Assembly (NCBI GenBank): GCA_029863585.1
Contig: JAOTVC010000012.1
Span: forward strand, 1-34,451
DNA length: 34,451 nt
Reading direction: 5' to 3'
Origin: Alphaproteobacteria bacterium
Lineage (GTDB): Bacteria > Pseudomonadota > Alphaproteobacteria > SMXQ01
Shown here: positions 23,056 through 31,315 of the stretch, piece after piece
Layout of the letters: every line of letters begins with the position of its first letter
How positions within the stretch are numbered: position 1 is the first letter of the stretch
Made by a program: the position numbers and the translations under genes
Notes under the pieces: generated by a model
Seen by the model: only the letters and a program-made list of their open reading frames with translations
Databases searched by the model: none
What the model was told of the DNA's origin: nothing

Positions 23056-24101
23056 GGATCGGATTCGTGGTCAACAGCATGGCCGGAGAACTTGCTGATT
23101 ATACCACCACACACCTCGCGTTTGAGGCACATCGTCGTGGCTCGGACGTCTACTACATCCAAGTCGACGATTTCACTTACGGAGCCGATGAAAAACTCCA
23201 TGCCTGGGCCATGTGCCCCGCATCAGATACCCGCTATGACGGTGTTGAGCACCTCTTGAGAGATCTGCAAACTACCGGCACGGAAAGCCGCCGAATAGAC
23301 ATCGCCGATCTCGACGTCCTATTCCTGCGTAACGATCCCGCCCAGGATCAGTTAAAGCGTCCTTGGGCTCGGCTGGCGGGGATCAATTTCGGTCGCCTGG
23401 CCATTGGTCAGGGTAGCATCGTTGTCAACGACCCCGATGGGCTGAACCGTGCCATCAACAAAGCCTACCTCGAGCAGTTCCCCCAGAATGTCCGCCCGCG
23501 CAGCTTAATCTCCCGCTCCCGTAGCGATATCCTGGCCTTTGCGCGGGATATCGGCTGGCCCATTGTGGTAAAGCCGCTGACGGGTTCGGCAGGCCGCAAC
23601 GTGTTCCTGGTGCGTAAGGAGGACAGCGCCAATCTCAACCAGATGATCGAAGCGGTCCTCCAGGACGGTTACGTTCTCGCCCAGGAATACCTGCCGGAGG
23701 TGGAGCAGGGAGACACGCGCTTGTTCCTCATGAACGGGCAGGTGTTGCGTGAGGGTGATCACATCGCAGCTTTGCGCCGGATCCCCCAAGGCGGCGACGT
23801 GCGGACCAACGTAACGGTAGGCGCACGCATCGCACGGGCGCCGATCACCGATGATTTGCTGGCTATCGCCGCGGTCTTCGAGCCGGGTCTCCGCCGCGAC
23901 GGAATGTTTCTGGTGGGCCTTGATATCGCCGGGACCAAGGTAATGGAAATCAATGCCTTCACGCCCGGCGGGCTCTATGGTGCCGGAAAGGTCAACGGCA
24001 TCGACTTCATGCCGACGGTAATCGACGCCCTGGAACGCAAGCTGGATTACAAGCGGAAGCATCCGGAGGCAACCTCCAACGCCCGCCTTGCGATCCTATA
24101 G
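23052..24101 (+). CDS. Glutathione-synthase-like ATP-grasp ligase
   Basis: This 349-residue protein has the ATP-grasp fold of GshB and RimK, which joins a carboxyl group to an amine through an acyl phosphate. The N-terminus RIGFVVNSMAGE is GshB-like. ATP-binding elements are DIGWPIVVKPLTGSAGRNVFLV, LAQEYLPEVEQGDTRLFLMNG and the metal-binding VMEINAFTPGGLYG, where MEIN supplies Glu and Asn. There is no gamma-glutamylcysteine synthetase nearby, so true glutathione synthesis is not indicated. It starts at a GTG overlapping the MATCAP-like stop. It probably attaches an amino acid to a peptide or small molecule, matching the peptidase next to it. The substrate is unknown; family confidence is high. 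Confidence 0.9.
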   Translation: MRIGFVVNSMAGELADYTTTHLAFEAHRRGSDVYYIQVDDFTYGADEKLHAWAMCPASDTRYDGVEHLLRDLQTTGTESRRIDIADLDVLFLRNDPAQDQLKRPWARLAGINFGRLAIGQGSIVVNDPDGLNRAINKAYLEQFPQNVRPRSLISRSRSDILAFARDIGWPIVVKPLTGSAGRNVFLVRKEDSANLNQMIEAVLQDGYVLAQEYLPEVEQGDTRLFLMNGQVLREGDHIAALRRIPQGGDVRTNVTVGARIARAPITDDLLAIAAVFEPGLRRDGMFLVGLDIAGTKVMEINAFTPGGLYGAGKVNGIDFMPTVIDALERKLDYKRKHPEATSNARLAIL

Positions 24102-24253
24102 GCCGACGCGAAGGCCGGCCTCAGGGTGCCCAGGCGGCGCAGGCCTTGCGGTTGGGCCGCCAACGGAGCAGGTTTATCGCACCTGGAGCACGGTCCAGTC
24201 AAAGAGGTCCAATTGACGGGATAGTGCCCAAGCAAAGGGGATGTCGGGACACG

Positions 24254-25291
24254 ATGTCGGGCAAGGGACAAAAAGCGAAAAGGAAGCCCGCTTCACAGGC
24301 GGCAAAAGTCGCCTTTCTCCGAAAACCGAGCAGCTATCCTCATCGGCCGACGCGGGTTAAAGCTGTCGAATCCCATATGTCTTGGGTCTTCCTTGCGGAC
24401 GATCACGCCTACAAGCTCAAGAAATCTGTCCGTTACCCTTTTCTTGATTTTTCTACGCTGGAGGCACGGCGGGCCAATTGCCGGGCTGAACTTCGCCTCA
24501 ACCGGCGCCTTGCCCCCGAGGCCTATTACGGGATCGAATCCTTGGTGATGGCCGCCGACGGCCACCTTCACATTGGTGGCCCGGGGCAGGTGACGGATTG
24601 GCTCGTTCACATGCGGCGGCTGCCGGATGAGCGGATGCTGGACCGCGCGATCCGCAGGAAAGTGCTCAAACCCAGGGATATCCGTCCTGCCGCCGAAATG
24701 CTGGCGGCTTTCTACCGCGCGGCGCCGGCGGTTCGCGTGGCGAAGGGACGCTACTTGGACAGGTTCGCCGCCGATGTGGAGGAGAACCTTCGCGAGTTGC
24801 AAAACCCCGCCTTCGGCCTTCCCCAAATGCGGGTCCAGGCGATCGGCAGAGCGCAACGCCGGTTTCTTGAAGATAGCAGCGGATTGTTGGAACGGCGGCT
24901 TGCCGAGGGACGTGTGATCGAAGCCCATGGCGACCTGCGGCCAGAGCATATCTCCCTCGGCCCGCCCCCCGAGGTCATTGACTGCCTGGAGTTCAACCGC
25001 GCATTTCGCCTGCTGGACCCTGCCGAAGAGCTCTCCTTTCTGAGCATCGAATGCGAGCAGCTGGGGGCAAGCTGGGTCGGGGAAGCGTTTTTCCGGACCT
25101 ATCGCCGTGCCACGGGGGATCGCCCGCCGAAGCCGCTCATCGCCTTTTATATGAGCTACCGGGCATTCCTCAGGGCCAAGCTCGCGATCTGGCACCTCAA
25201 GGAGCGCCAACCAAGGACGCCCGCCAAATGGCCGAGGCTCGCACGCAGCTATCTTCGCATCGCCCTCGCCCATACCCGGAACTTCCAGTGA
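24254..25291 (+). CDS. Aminoglycoside-phosphotransferase-like kinase domain protein (COG2187-like)
   Basis: This 345-residue protein has the protein-kinase-like fold of aminoglycoside phosphotransferases. 'HAYKLKKSVRYPFLDFSTLEARR' followed by RAELRLNRRLAPE is the signature opening of the COG2187 group. EAHGDLRPEHISL is the catalytic loop (HGDxxxxH) and VIDCLEFNRAFR is the metal-binding DFG-like part. Many relatives carry an additional P-loop kinase domain at the C-terminus; this one stops before it. The basic N-terminal extension (KGQKAKRKPASQ) is unusual. It lies 152 nt after the ATP-grasp gene and may be in the same transcript. Aminoglycoside resistance is not implied; a small-molecule kinase is more likely. 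Confidence 0.87.
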   Translation: MSGKGQKAKRKPASQAAKVAFLRKPSSYPHRPTRVKAVESHMSWVFLADDHAYKLKKSVRYPFLDFSTLEARRANCRAELRLNRRLAPEAYYGIESLVMAADGHLHIGGPGQVTDWLVHMRRLPDERMLDRAIRRKVLKPRDIRPAAEMLAAFYRAAPAVRVAKGRYLDRFAADVEENLRELQNPAFGLPQMRVQAIGRAQRRFLEDSSGLLERRLAEGRVIEAHGDLRPEHISLGPPPEVIDCLEFNRAFRLLDPAEELSFLSIECEQLGASWVGEAFFRTYRRATGDRPPKPLIAFYMSYRAFLRAKLAIWHLKERQPRTPAKWPRLARSYLRIALAHTRNFQ

Positions 25292-25356
25292 TGGGCGCGA
25301 CCGGCATGCCCAACCGCAACGCCGGCCGAGAACCGCGGTCTTATCAACGATCTTCT

Positions 25357-26382
25357 CTAGTCGCCCAGCAGCTCGACGATGGATCCGCCGGCGTGGATAC
25401 GGCGGATCGCCTCGGCGAAAAGCGGAGCGGCTTCCAGCACCACGACCTTGTCCCGGAGGAGGCGGTCATTGAGGCGGAACGGCGGCACCGAATCCGTAAT
25501 GACGACTTTTTCCAAAGCATCATCGGCGATGACTTTTGCCGCGTCTCCCACGAATAGGCCATGGGTCGCGGCCGCGAATACCCTCTGGGCGCCGCGTTCG
25601 CGGCACGCACCTGCGGCCCGGACCATGGTCGTCCCCGTACTGATAAGATCGTCAAGGATGATCACGGTCGCGCCTCCAACCTCTCCGACCAAGGTTTCGC
25701 CCGCGACCACGCCCGCGCTACGGGTCTTTTCCATGAAGGCGAGGGGGATGTCTGCGCCGAACGTACTCCCGAGGGTTTGTCGGAAAGCCTCGGCGCGCTT
25801 GACCCCGCCGGCGTCCGGCGACATGACGACCACCCTTTCCACTCCCTTCAGTTCCGCGAAATACTCGACGAACAACCCCTTGGCCTCGACATGGTCCGTT
25901 GGAACGCTGAAGGCGTTCTGAAACGCCTGCAGGTTGTGGACGTCGAAACCCAGCACGCCGTGCACCCCCGCGGCTTCCAGCAGGCGGGCAAGGTACTTGG
26001 TGGTGACGGGGTCGCGGGGCTTCGTCTTGCGATCCTTGCGGGCATAGGCGAGGTACGGCAATACCGCCGTGATGCGTGCCGCGGAGGCGTCCTTTAGGGC
26101 GCCGATGAAGAAAAGCAGGCGGATGAGTTTGTCATTGGGGCTGTCGTCAGCATCCCCATAAAGGGAATGGATGACAAAGACATCCCGCCCACGCACGTTC
26201 TCAAGAGGCCGGGTCTTGTGCTCGCCATCTTCGAAATCGCGTTCTTCGTGTTGAGCGAGGCTCAGCCCCAGCAGAGCCGCAACCCCCTCACCGAAAGGTC
26301 GGCTCGCCCCCAGCGCAAAAATCAAAGGCTCCCTTGGGGCCACTGTGCGGTCTCTCTCAAAATCCAAATCGCCTTTTCTCAT
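25357..26382 (-). CDS. Ribose-phosphate pyrophosphokinase-like protein
   Basis: This 341-residue protein is a PRPP synthetase of the phosphoribosyltransferase superfamily, making PRPP from ribose 5-phosphate and [18 protein letters not shown] resembles the catalytic flexible loop, [17 protein letters not shown] is the ATP-side motif, and [14 protein letters not shown] at residues 240-253 is the PRPP-binding loop. It is longer and more divergent than housekeeping Prs (about 315 residues), with a changed N-terminus and an atypical spacing. It may be an accessory enzyme. It is divergent from the alpha/beta hydrolase and phosphoribosyltransferase pair, which suggests a common theme of phosphoribosyl chemistry. 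Clear alternative: the only Prs in the genome; that cannot be excluded here. Confidence 0.9.
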   Translation of the reverse strand: MRKGDLDFERDRTVAPREPLIFALGASRPFGEGVAALLGLSLAQHEERDFEDGEHKTRPLENVRGRDVFVIHSLYGDADDSPNDKLIRLLFFIGALKDASAARITAVLPYLAYARKDRKTKPRDPVTTKYLARLLEAAGVHGVLGFDVHNLQAFQNAFSVPTDHVEAKGLFVEYFAELKGVERVVVMSPDAGGVKRAEAFRQTLGSTFGADIPLAFMEKTRSAGVVAGETLVGEVGGATVIILDDLISTGTTMVRAAGACRERGAQRVFAAATHGLFVGDAAKVIADDALEKVVITDSVPPFRLNDRLLRDKVVVLEAAPLFAEAIRRIHAGGSIVELLGD

Positions 26383-26521
26383 TTCATCTTAAGGCGGTGG
26401 AAGCCTTGCAACTAGGCAAATCCCCTGTGTAAGACTTGATCCCGGCGGCGTGTCTCTGCCATGCTTTCGGCAACGCCCTCCGTTAGAAAGAAAAACAACG
26501 GCCAAACAGGAGGCTACGTCG

Positions 26522-27181
26522 TTGCAGAAGCCGAGAAATATACGGGAAATCGTGATCCCACCCGTGGGACTCGAGGGCCGTCTCGCCCTCCCGGCCGAGG
26601 CGGTCGGGGTGGTCGCCTTTGCCCATGGCTCGGGATCGAGCCGATTTTCCCCACGCAACACTTATGTCGCGGAAGCGCTCGAGGACGCGGGACTGGCGGC
26701 CCTGTTGTTCGACCTTCTGACCGACGACGAGGCCAGAGACCGGGCCAACGTGTTTGATATTCCGCTTCTTTCCGAACGTTTGACTATGGCCCGGGATTGG
26801 CTTGGCCACGACGCGCGGACGGAAGCGCTCCCCCTTGGTTATTTCGGCTCCTCAACCGGCGCGGCAGCTGCGCTGGTGGCCGCGGCGCGCGCCCCCGGCG
26901 GGGTGGCTGCGGTGGTATCGCGTGGCGGGCGGCCCGACCTGGCGGGGTCCTGCCTTCGCGAGGTGCGGGCGCCGACCTTGCTGATCGTCGGTGGCCATGA
27001 CGAGCAGGTGCTGGAGCTTAACCGGGCGGCACTTGCCCAGCTGACCTCGGAAAAGGAGCTCGCCATCGTTCCTGGCGCGACCCACCTGTTTGAAGAGCCA
27101 GGAACCCTGGATCAGGTGATCGACTTGGCGCGTAGTTGGTTCCTTGCGCACCTTTCAGTGCAAGCGGTGGGTCAGGGATGA
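26522..27181 (+). CDS. Dienelactone-hydrolase-like alpha/beta hydrolase
   Basis: This 219-residue serine hydrolase has the alpha/beta fold. The oxyanion region FAHGSGSSRFSPRN is followed by the nucleophile elbow GYFGSSTGAAAAL, the acid VGGHDEQV and the base PGATHLFEEPG, so the catalytic triad is complete. I chose a TTG start at 26522 because an ideal AGGAGG is 8 nt upstream (26508-26513); the GTG at 26450 has none. Its stop overlaps the phosphoribosyltransferase start by 4 nt (ATGA). The pairing of this hydrolase with a phosphoribosyltransferase recurs in bacteria; the pair's substrate is not known to me. Confidence 0.9.
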   Translation: MQKPRNIREIVIPPVGLEGRLALPAEAVGVVAFAHGSGSSRFSPRNTYVAEALEDAGLAALLFDLLTDDEARDRANVFDIPLLSERLTMARDWLGHDARTEALPLGYFGSSTGAAAALVAAARAPGGVAAVVSRGGRPDLAGSCLREVRAPTLLIVGGHDEQVLELNRAALAQLTSEKELAIVPGATHLFEEPGTLDQVIDLARSWFLAHLSVQAVGQG

Positions 27182-27852
27182 GGTGGGGAATTTTCGAGGA
27201 CCGCAAGGATGCTGGCCAGCGGCTGGCGGCGGCGCTTGCCCGCTTCCGGGATGAGGCGCCGGTCGTGTTGGCCCTACCCCGGGGCGGCCTGCCGGTAGCC
27301 CTGGAGGTGGCCCTTGTCCTCAATGCCCCACTTGACATTGTGCTGGTGCGCAAGATCGGCGCACCCCAACAGCCTGAACTTGCCGTGGCGGCGGTTGTCG
27401 ACGGCGAACATCCGGAAATGGCCGTGAACGAGGAACTCGTTCGCATCCTCCGCCTTTCCAAGGAATTTCTCGATGATGCAAAGGCCAAGGAACTCGCGGA
27501 GATCGAGCGCCGGCGCAAGCTGTATCTCGGAGACCGGCCACGGGCGGAGATCAAGGATAAGACCGCGATCGTCATAGATGACGGGATTGCCACCGGCGCG
27601 ACGGCCCGGGCGGCGCTGATGGCGGTGCGGCGGGCGGGGGCCCGCCGCGTGGTGCTGGCAGTTCCAGTAGCGCCACCGCAGACCGTTGAATGGCTTCGCC
27701 AAGAGGCCGATGAAGTCGTGTGTTTGGAACAGCCGCCGGAGCTCGGCGCCATCGGCGCCTATTATGTCAATTTCGGTCAGCTTTCCGACGACGATGTCGT
27801 CCAATGTCTGAACCGCGCCGCGGCGGCATACGACAAGGCGAGGGGGAACTAA
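27178..27852 (+). CDS. Phosphoribosyltransferase-family protein
   Basis: This 224-residue protein has the type I phosphoribosyltransferase fold. The PRPP-binding loop is TAIVIDDGIATGATA at residues 129-143, with the two acidic residues that contact ribose hydroxyls. VVLALPRGGLPVALEVA and VLVRKIGAPQQPELAVAAV are the conserved N-terminal strands of the family often annotated as 'predicted phosphoribosyltransferase'. It is coupled by overlap to the alpha/beta hydrolase upstream. The base substrate is unknown, since the region that defines it (hood) is divergent. Some relatives may work with a neighbouring Prs; the PRPP-synthetase-like gene nearby would provide PRPP. Confidence 0.92.
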   Translation: MRWGIFEDRKDAGQRLAAALARFRDEAPVVLALPRGGLPVALEVALVLNAPLDIVLVRKIGAPQQPELAVAAVVDGEHPEMAVNEELVRILRLSKEFLDDAKAKELAEIERRRKLYLGDRPRAEIKDKTAIVIDDGIATGATARAALMAVRRAGARRVVLAVPVAPPQTVEWLRQEADEVVCLEQPPELGAIGAYYVNFGQLSDDDVVQCLNRAAAAYDKARGN

Positions 27853-28019
27853 AGCCGCTGTCCCTTCGAGGATCCCTATGTCGCTGTGGCCATCGGCCCC
27901 GTCGGCAATCGTGCCGGCCTCTCCCTTGGGACGCGCAGCGACCGCGAAGCCTATGCTCTTCTTGCTTTCGCTGACGACTCAGCCGGCGCCGCCTTGCAAC
28001 GGCAAGAGGTCGGGAGCCC

Positions 28020-29087
28020 TCAGCGGTGTGGTGTCACCGTCACGATAGCGGGGCCATGGGGCTCACCCGAGATCCCGACCCGGGCCACAGCGAACCGTTC
28101 GACCAACCACGCTGAAGTCGTGAGATGGTCGCTCACCTCTTCCACCTGGAAGCGGCTGGGGGCCCCGGCAAGAGCGGCGGGGACAATCAGTTGATCGCCG
28201 AGGTGACGATCGACCGCGGCGGCGCTCCTGTGAAAGGCAAGAAAGGCCCGGGCGGCTTCTTCGGCCACAAGTTCGGCGGGCTTGCCGCGCGCCCCGAGAC
28301 CTGTAAATCCCGCTCGTGCAAATTCATATTGGGCGGTGAAGAAGACACCTGCGCCCACGGATACGGACGCGACGGTCTCAAGCGCGATGTCCGCGGTGAT
28401 TCCCTCCCCAGCCAAGACGGCCCCGACGCGGTTCGCCATCCGGCTGGCGACAGTGACCGGCAGCCGCGTCACCACGCTGCGCCCCCACACGCCATTGAGA
28501 TGGCCCCGCCGCACCCTTTGGAGCGGGCGGAACACGCCGCCTGCCAGGGCTGACATCCGCAGGTGAACCTCGCCCTGGCCCGCCGGATAACAACCCCATC
28601 TGGCGAGCTGCAGCTCGGCCATCAGTCCCATCTCATTGAACGCGGGAAGCCAGACATCGCGGGCGTAGTCGTAGGATGGACTGAAGATCACGTGGGTGCC
28701 GCCTATCAGCTGCACCTCCGATTCGCCATCCGCATGCGCAAGGACCGGCGCCACCGCCTGGAGGACCAAGGCTACGGATCCGGCACTTCCGCCCTCGCGC
28801 TCGGCGCCGATGTCGAACCGGTAGCGTCCGGCCCGTGGCCGACTCCGGGGCTCGAAGTCCAACCTGACCGAATCCAAGCTGTCGCCCTCGAGACGAGCAT
28901 CGCAGATTTCAGCGAGTGCCCTGACGGCGGCTAGGTGCTGGGCCGCCAGTCCCGGCCGCTTCCTTCGGGCGCGAATGTTTTCCACGGTTACACGGCGCCC
29001 CGTGATCGCCGCGAGCCCCAGGGCGGAGCGGAGAATCTGGCCCCCGCCCTCTCCGTGGGAGCCGTCGATGACAAGCCGTTCAGTCAT
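28020..29087 (-). CDS. rtcA: RNA 3'-terminal phosphate cyclase
   Basis: This 355-residue cyclase converts an RNA 3'-phosphate to a 2',3'-cyclic phosphate through a covalent AMP intermediate. 'VIDGSHGEGGGQILRSALGLAAITG' opens the protein, 'GGTHVIFSPSYDY' and 'ARWGCYPAGQGEV' are in the middle, and the adenylated histidine is His295 in AVDRHLGDQLIV. No catalytic residue seems lost. The ATG at 29087 overlaps the end of the CheR-like gene by 8 nt, with AGGG 5 nt upstream; a start at 29138 lies further in the upstream gene. There is no rtcB ligase and no RtcR regulator beside it, unlike the enterobacterial rtcBA operon. Confidence 0.96.
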   Translation of the reverse strand: MTERLVIDGSHGEGGGQILRSALGLAAITGRRVTVENIRARRKRPGLAAQHLAAVRALAEICDARLEGDSLDSVRLDFEPRSRPRAGRYRFDIGAEREGGSAGSVALVLQAVAPVLAHADGESEVQLIGGTHVIFSPSYDYARDVWLPAFNEMGLMAELQLARWGCYPAGQGEVHLRMSALAGGVFRPLQRVRRGHLNGVWGRSVVTRLPVTVASRMANRVGAVLAGEGITADIALETVASVSVGAGVFFTAQYEFARAGFTGLGARGKPAELVAEEAARAFLAFHRSAAAVDRHLGDQLIVPAALAGAPSRFQVEEVSDHLTTSAWLVERFAVARVGISGEPHGPAIVTVTPHR

Positions 29088-29919
29088 CCGGCCCTGCGGC
29101 GCCGCCCCTGCAGGGAAGCCGGTAGACAGGACCCCCATCGAGCGCCTCGAATTCCTCTCGGCCCACGGGCAGCTCCTCTTTACGGCCCACCACGAGGTAG
29201 CCGCCGGGCGCCATCACGGCTCTCAGCCGCGCCAGCATGTCGGCCTGGCGCGCGGCATCAAAATAGGTGAAGACCACGTTGCGGCACATCAGAAGATCGA
29301 ACGGCCCTTCGGGCAGGGTCCGGGACGCATCGGCGTGCACGAAGGCGATCCCCGATCGGAAAGGCGCTTTCACGCAGTAAAGCGGCCCCTGGCGCTCGAA
29401 CGCTTCATCCCGCCATGACGCGGGGACCTCCTTCAGGCTGCCGGCGCCGTAGCAGCCACGCCGCGCCCGTGCCAAAAGGTGGGGCGCCGCGTCGCTGGCG
29501 AGGATGTCGAGCGCCATGCCCGGAAAGCGCCGGCCAGGGCCCAGCTTCCAGAGAATATTGAGGCTGTAGGGCTCCTCTCCCGAGGCGCATCCCAAGCTCC
29601 AGCAGCGAATGGCCCCACCCGCGGCCTGTTTGCGCCGAGCGATCTTGGGAAGCACACGGTCCGCCAAAAGGTCGAAAACGGCTCGGTCGCGAAAGAAGCG
29701 GGAAATCGGAATTAGGCAAGCCGCCTCGACCTCTGCCCATTCTTCATTGTGGCCCTCGATATAGGCACGGTAGGCCGCCAGATCGGCGAGCCTGAGCGCC
29801 GCCAACCGCCGCGCGAGCCGCTTGCAGACCTGGCGGTGGACCCGGCGGTAGCCCGCCCAGCGCAAACCCAGTATCGGCAGGCACCAATGCAGGAATCCGA
29901 CGCCGTCCCTTTCAGTCAT
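29080..29919 (-). CDS. CheR-type S-adenosylmethionine-dependent methyltransferase
   Basis: This 279-residue methyltransferase resembles the chemotaxis protein-glutamate methyltransferase CheR. Motifs are 'LIPISRFFRDRAVFDLL', the SAM-binding CASGEEPYSLNILW at residues 111-124, and 'FDLLMCRNVVFTYFDAARQADML', with 'MAPGGYLVVGRKEELP' at the end. No chemotaxis genes are near, and the beta-subdomain insert typical of receptor-binding CheR is weak, so it may modify something other than chemoreceptors. The start at 29919 (MTERDGVGF) is more conserved in type than the upstream 29979 reading. It overlaps rtcA by 8 nt, so the two are translationally coupled. A shared job with rtcA in RNA or stress response is inference. 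Confidence 0.85.
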   Translation of the reverse strand: MTERDGVGFLHWCLPILGLRWAGYRRVHRQVCKRLARRLAALRLADLAAYRAYIEGHNEEWAEVEAACLIPISRFFRDRAVFDLLADRVLPKIARRKQAAGGAIRCWSLGCASGEEPYSLNILWKLGPGRRFPGMALDILASDAAPHLLARARRGCYGAGSLKEVPASWRDEAFERQGPLYCVKAPFRSGIAFVHADASRTLPEGPFDLLMCRNVVFTYFDAARQADMLARLRAVMAPGGYLVVGRKEELPVGREEFEALDGGPVYRLPCRGGAAGPDD

Positions 29920-30015
29920 CAAACCCCCGTTCCACGCTGTTGCCTCACACCCTCGGGCAGGTTGCACGCATGCCGCCATCCGCTCCCCTGGCGCCGGCGG
30001 GGCATAGAGGCCGGG

Positions 30016-30297
30016 TCACCGGCGGCCGGGATCAGCGCCGCTCTCTCCTGGGCCTTTTCCATCCTTGCGGGTATGGCGTTCCACGGCCTTGCGATAGCGA
30101 TAGCGGTCCCAACCTGTTTTGACCAGCACCCAGCCGATGGCCCAGGCGTAAAAGGGCCAGCCCCTAGCAAGCCCGGCCGCCCAAAGGAACAGGAAACCCG
30201 CGGCATATAAAACGGCCCAGAGCAGCCAGCGTTGAAGCCAACCCTGGTGGGTCTCCTCCAAGATGGCCTTCCAGGTTTCCGGATCACGTGGCTGCAT
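30016..30297 (-). CDS. Small two-helix membrane protein
   Basis: This 93-residue protein has an amphipathic N-terminus (PETWKAILEETHQGW), then two hydrophobic stretches, LLWAVLYAAGFLFLWAAGLA and PFYAWAIGWVLVKTGW, and a highly basic tail (DRYRYRKAVERHTRKD). It is likely an inner-membrane protein with both ends in the cytoplasm. I placed the start at the ATG at 30297; the frame extends to 30381, with no ribosome-binding site at either position. It lies upstream of the CheR-like and rtcA genes on the same strand, 97 nt away. The function is unknown. It loosely resembles 2TM-domain proteins. Confidence 0.55.
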   Translation of the reverse strand: MQPRDPETWKAILEETHQGWLQRWLLWAVLYAAGFLFLWAAGLARGWPFYAWAIGWVLVKTGWDRYRYRKAVERHTRKDGKGPGESGADPGRR

Positions 30298-30603
30298 GTA
30301 GCGGGGTTCCGAGCAGGGTCGTCTTTGCGGGTGGTCGGATGCAATGGAGACCGGTTTTTCTGCTTCAAGAAGATGCCGCAAGGTACCGCGCCCAGCGCCT
30401 CATCAAAAGCCTATCTCTCCCATAAACCCGGTCCGGCCCAGAAATTCACGCGTCTCCGCAGGATGCTTGATACCCTCATGGAGGTTTGTCCGATTTGCCG
30501 ATGGGTAAATTCGTACTGGCTTGTTAGGTTCGGTGCATGCAGAAAAATTGTTACCGACACCACCGCTTTCACCCCCGATACTACTTGGCAAGCCCCAAGG
30601 AAC
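30298..30603. other. 306-nt stretch without a recognisable gene
   Basis: The stretch lies between the small membrane gene and the transposase remnant. Open frames exist on both strands, but none has a family match, and its lower GC suggests decayed or acquired DNA. Confidence 0.4.
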
Positions 30604-30924
30604 GAAGGCGTTCGGCCAATCAGGATCGTGACGGACATGCTGAAGTCTTCTGCCGCTGCAATCCAAGATCTGCGTCTCAGTCACCGCCGCGAAACCGAAC
30701 ATCTCTTGAACAATCAGGCTGAGAATTCACACGTCGCGACAGGGCCACTGGAACGAACAACGCAGCGTTTCAGATTGCAGAATTCAGCCCAAAGATTCCT
30801 CTCAACTGGCGGTCCGATCTGCAATCTGCTTAACGCCCAACGCCATCTGGTCTCCCGACGCACGCTCCGAACTTTCCGCAATCAGGCGATGAGTGAACGA
30901 AGCTTCGTGACGGGCGAAGAATAG
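30604..30924 (+). pseudogene. IS6-family transposase, C-terminal remnant
   Basis: The translated stretch beginning VRPIRIVTDMLKSSAAAIQDL, followed by LNNQAENSH, SAQRFLSTGGPICNLLNAQRHL and SRRTLRTFRNQAM, matches the C-terminus of IS6/IS240-type DDE transposases. There, 'IVTDkLrSYgaA' carries the second catalytic Asp, and 'NNRAENSHqp' the catalytic Glu. The Asp and Glu are still present, but the N-terminal half, with the helix-turn-helix and first Asp, is missing. The segment after AENSH (HVATGPLE) is degraded from the usual basic run. No terminal inverted repeats are recognisable. The frame remains open from 30232 by chance. It is a stranded insertion-sequence fragment. Confidence 0.8.
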
Positions 30925-31315
30925 GCCGCACCGCGCCGGAGTCTTCAGTTGCCTCCACTTAAGTTAATTCCACAGGCCCAGGTTTTAAGAAGGAACGATT
31001 GTCCAGAAGGGCCACATGATTGAAATCTGGCCGGGAATGACTATCTAATAGCCAGGTCGACGGCGTCCTCTTGCTCCTGAAAAAAACATAACGCTGCAAC
31101 ATTTCCTCGGCATGGGGAAGGAAGGAGCCGGCCGCTAGAGGACGAGCACGACAGCGAGCCGCCGTATGCTGGCCCCGGGGTTCCCGCCGGGCCGAAAGCT
31201 CGGATCCGCAAAGAAGATCGGTTTGCACGATGGCAACAGCGTTCGCGCAGCCCGTCCACGCTGACGCGCTGGCTGAAGGCCCGGGATCCCGTTAATCGAA
31301 ACACCATCTTATTGG
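30925..31315. other. 391-nt stretch without a recognisable gene
   Basis: This lies between the transposase remnant and the zinc-ribbon gene. The open frames on the minus strand (30959-31228, 31041-31307) look like chance readings, with odd composition. No tRNA, terminator or insertion-sequence inverted repeat is visible. Confidence 0.4.

Noticed and set aside
23052-24101. True glutathione synthetase
   Set aside because: It lacks a nearby gamma-glutamylcysteine synthetase and is coupled to a metallopeptidase; only the ATP-grasp fold is certain.
24254-25291. Aminoglycoside-resistance gene
   Set aside because: The protein has the general phosphotransferase fold but belongs to the COG2187-like group, for which resistance is not established.
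30959-31307. Overlapping minus-strand frames in the gap before the zinc-ribbon gene
   Set aside because: They have Arg/Ser/Pro-rich chance composition and no motif or ribosome-binding site.
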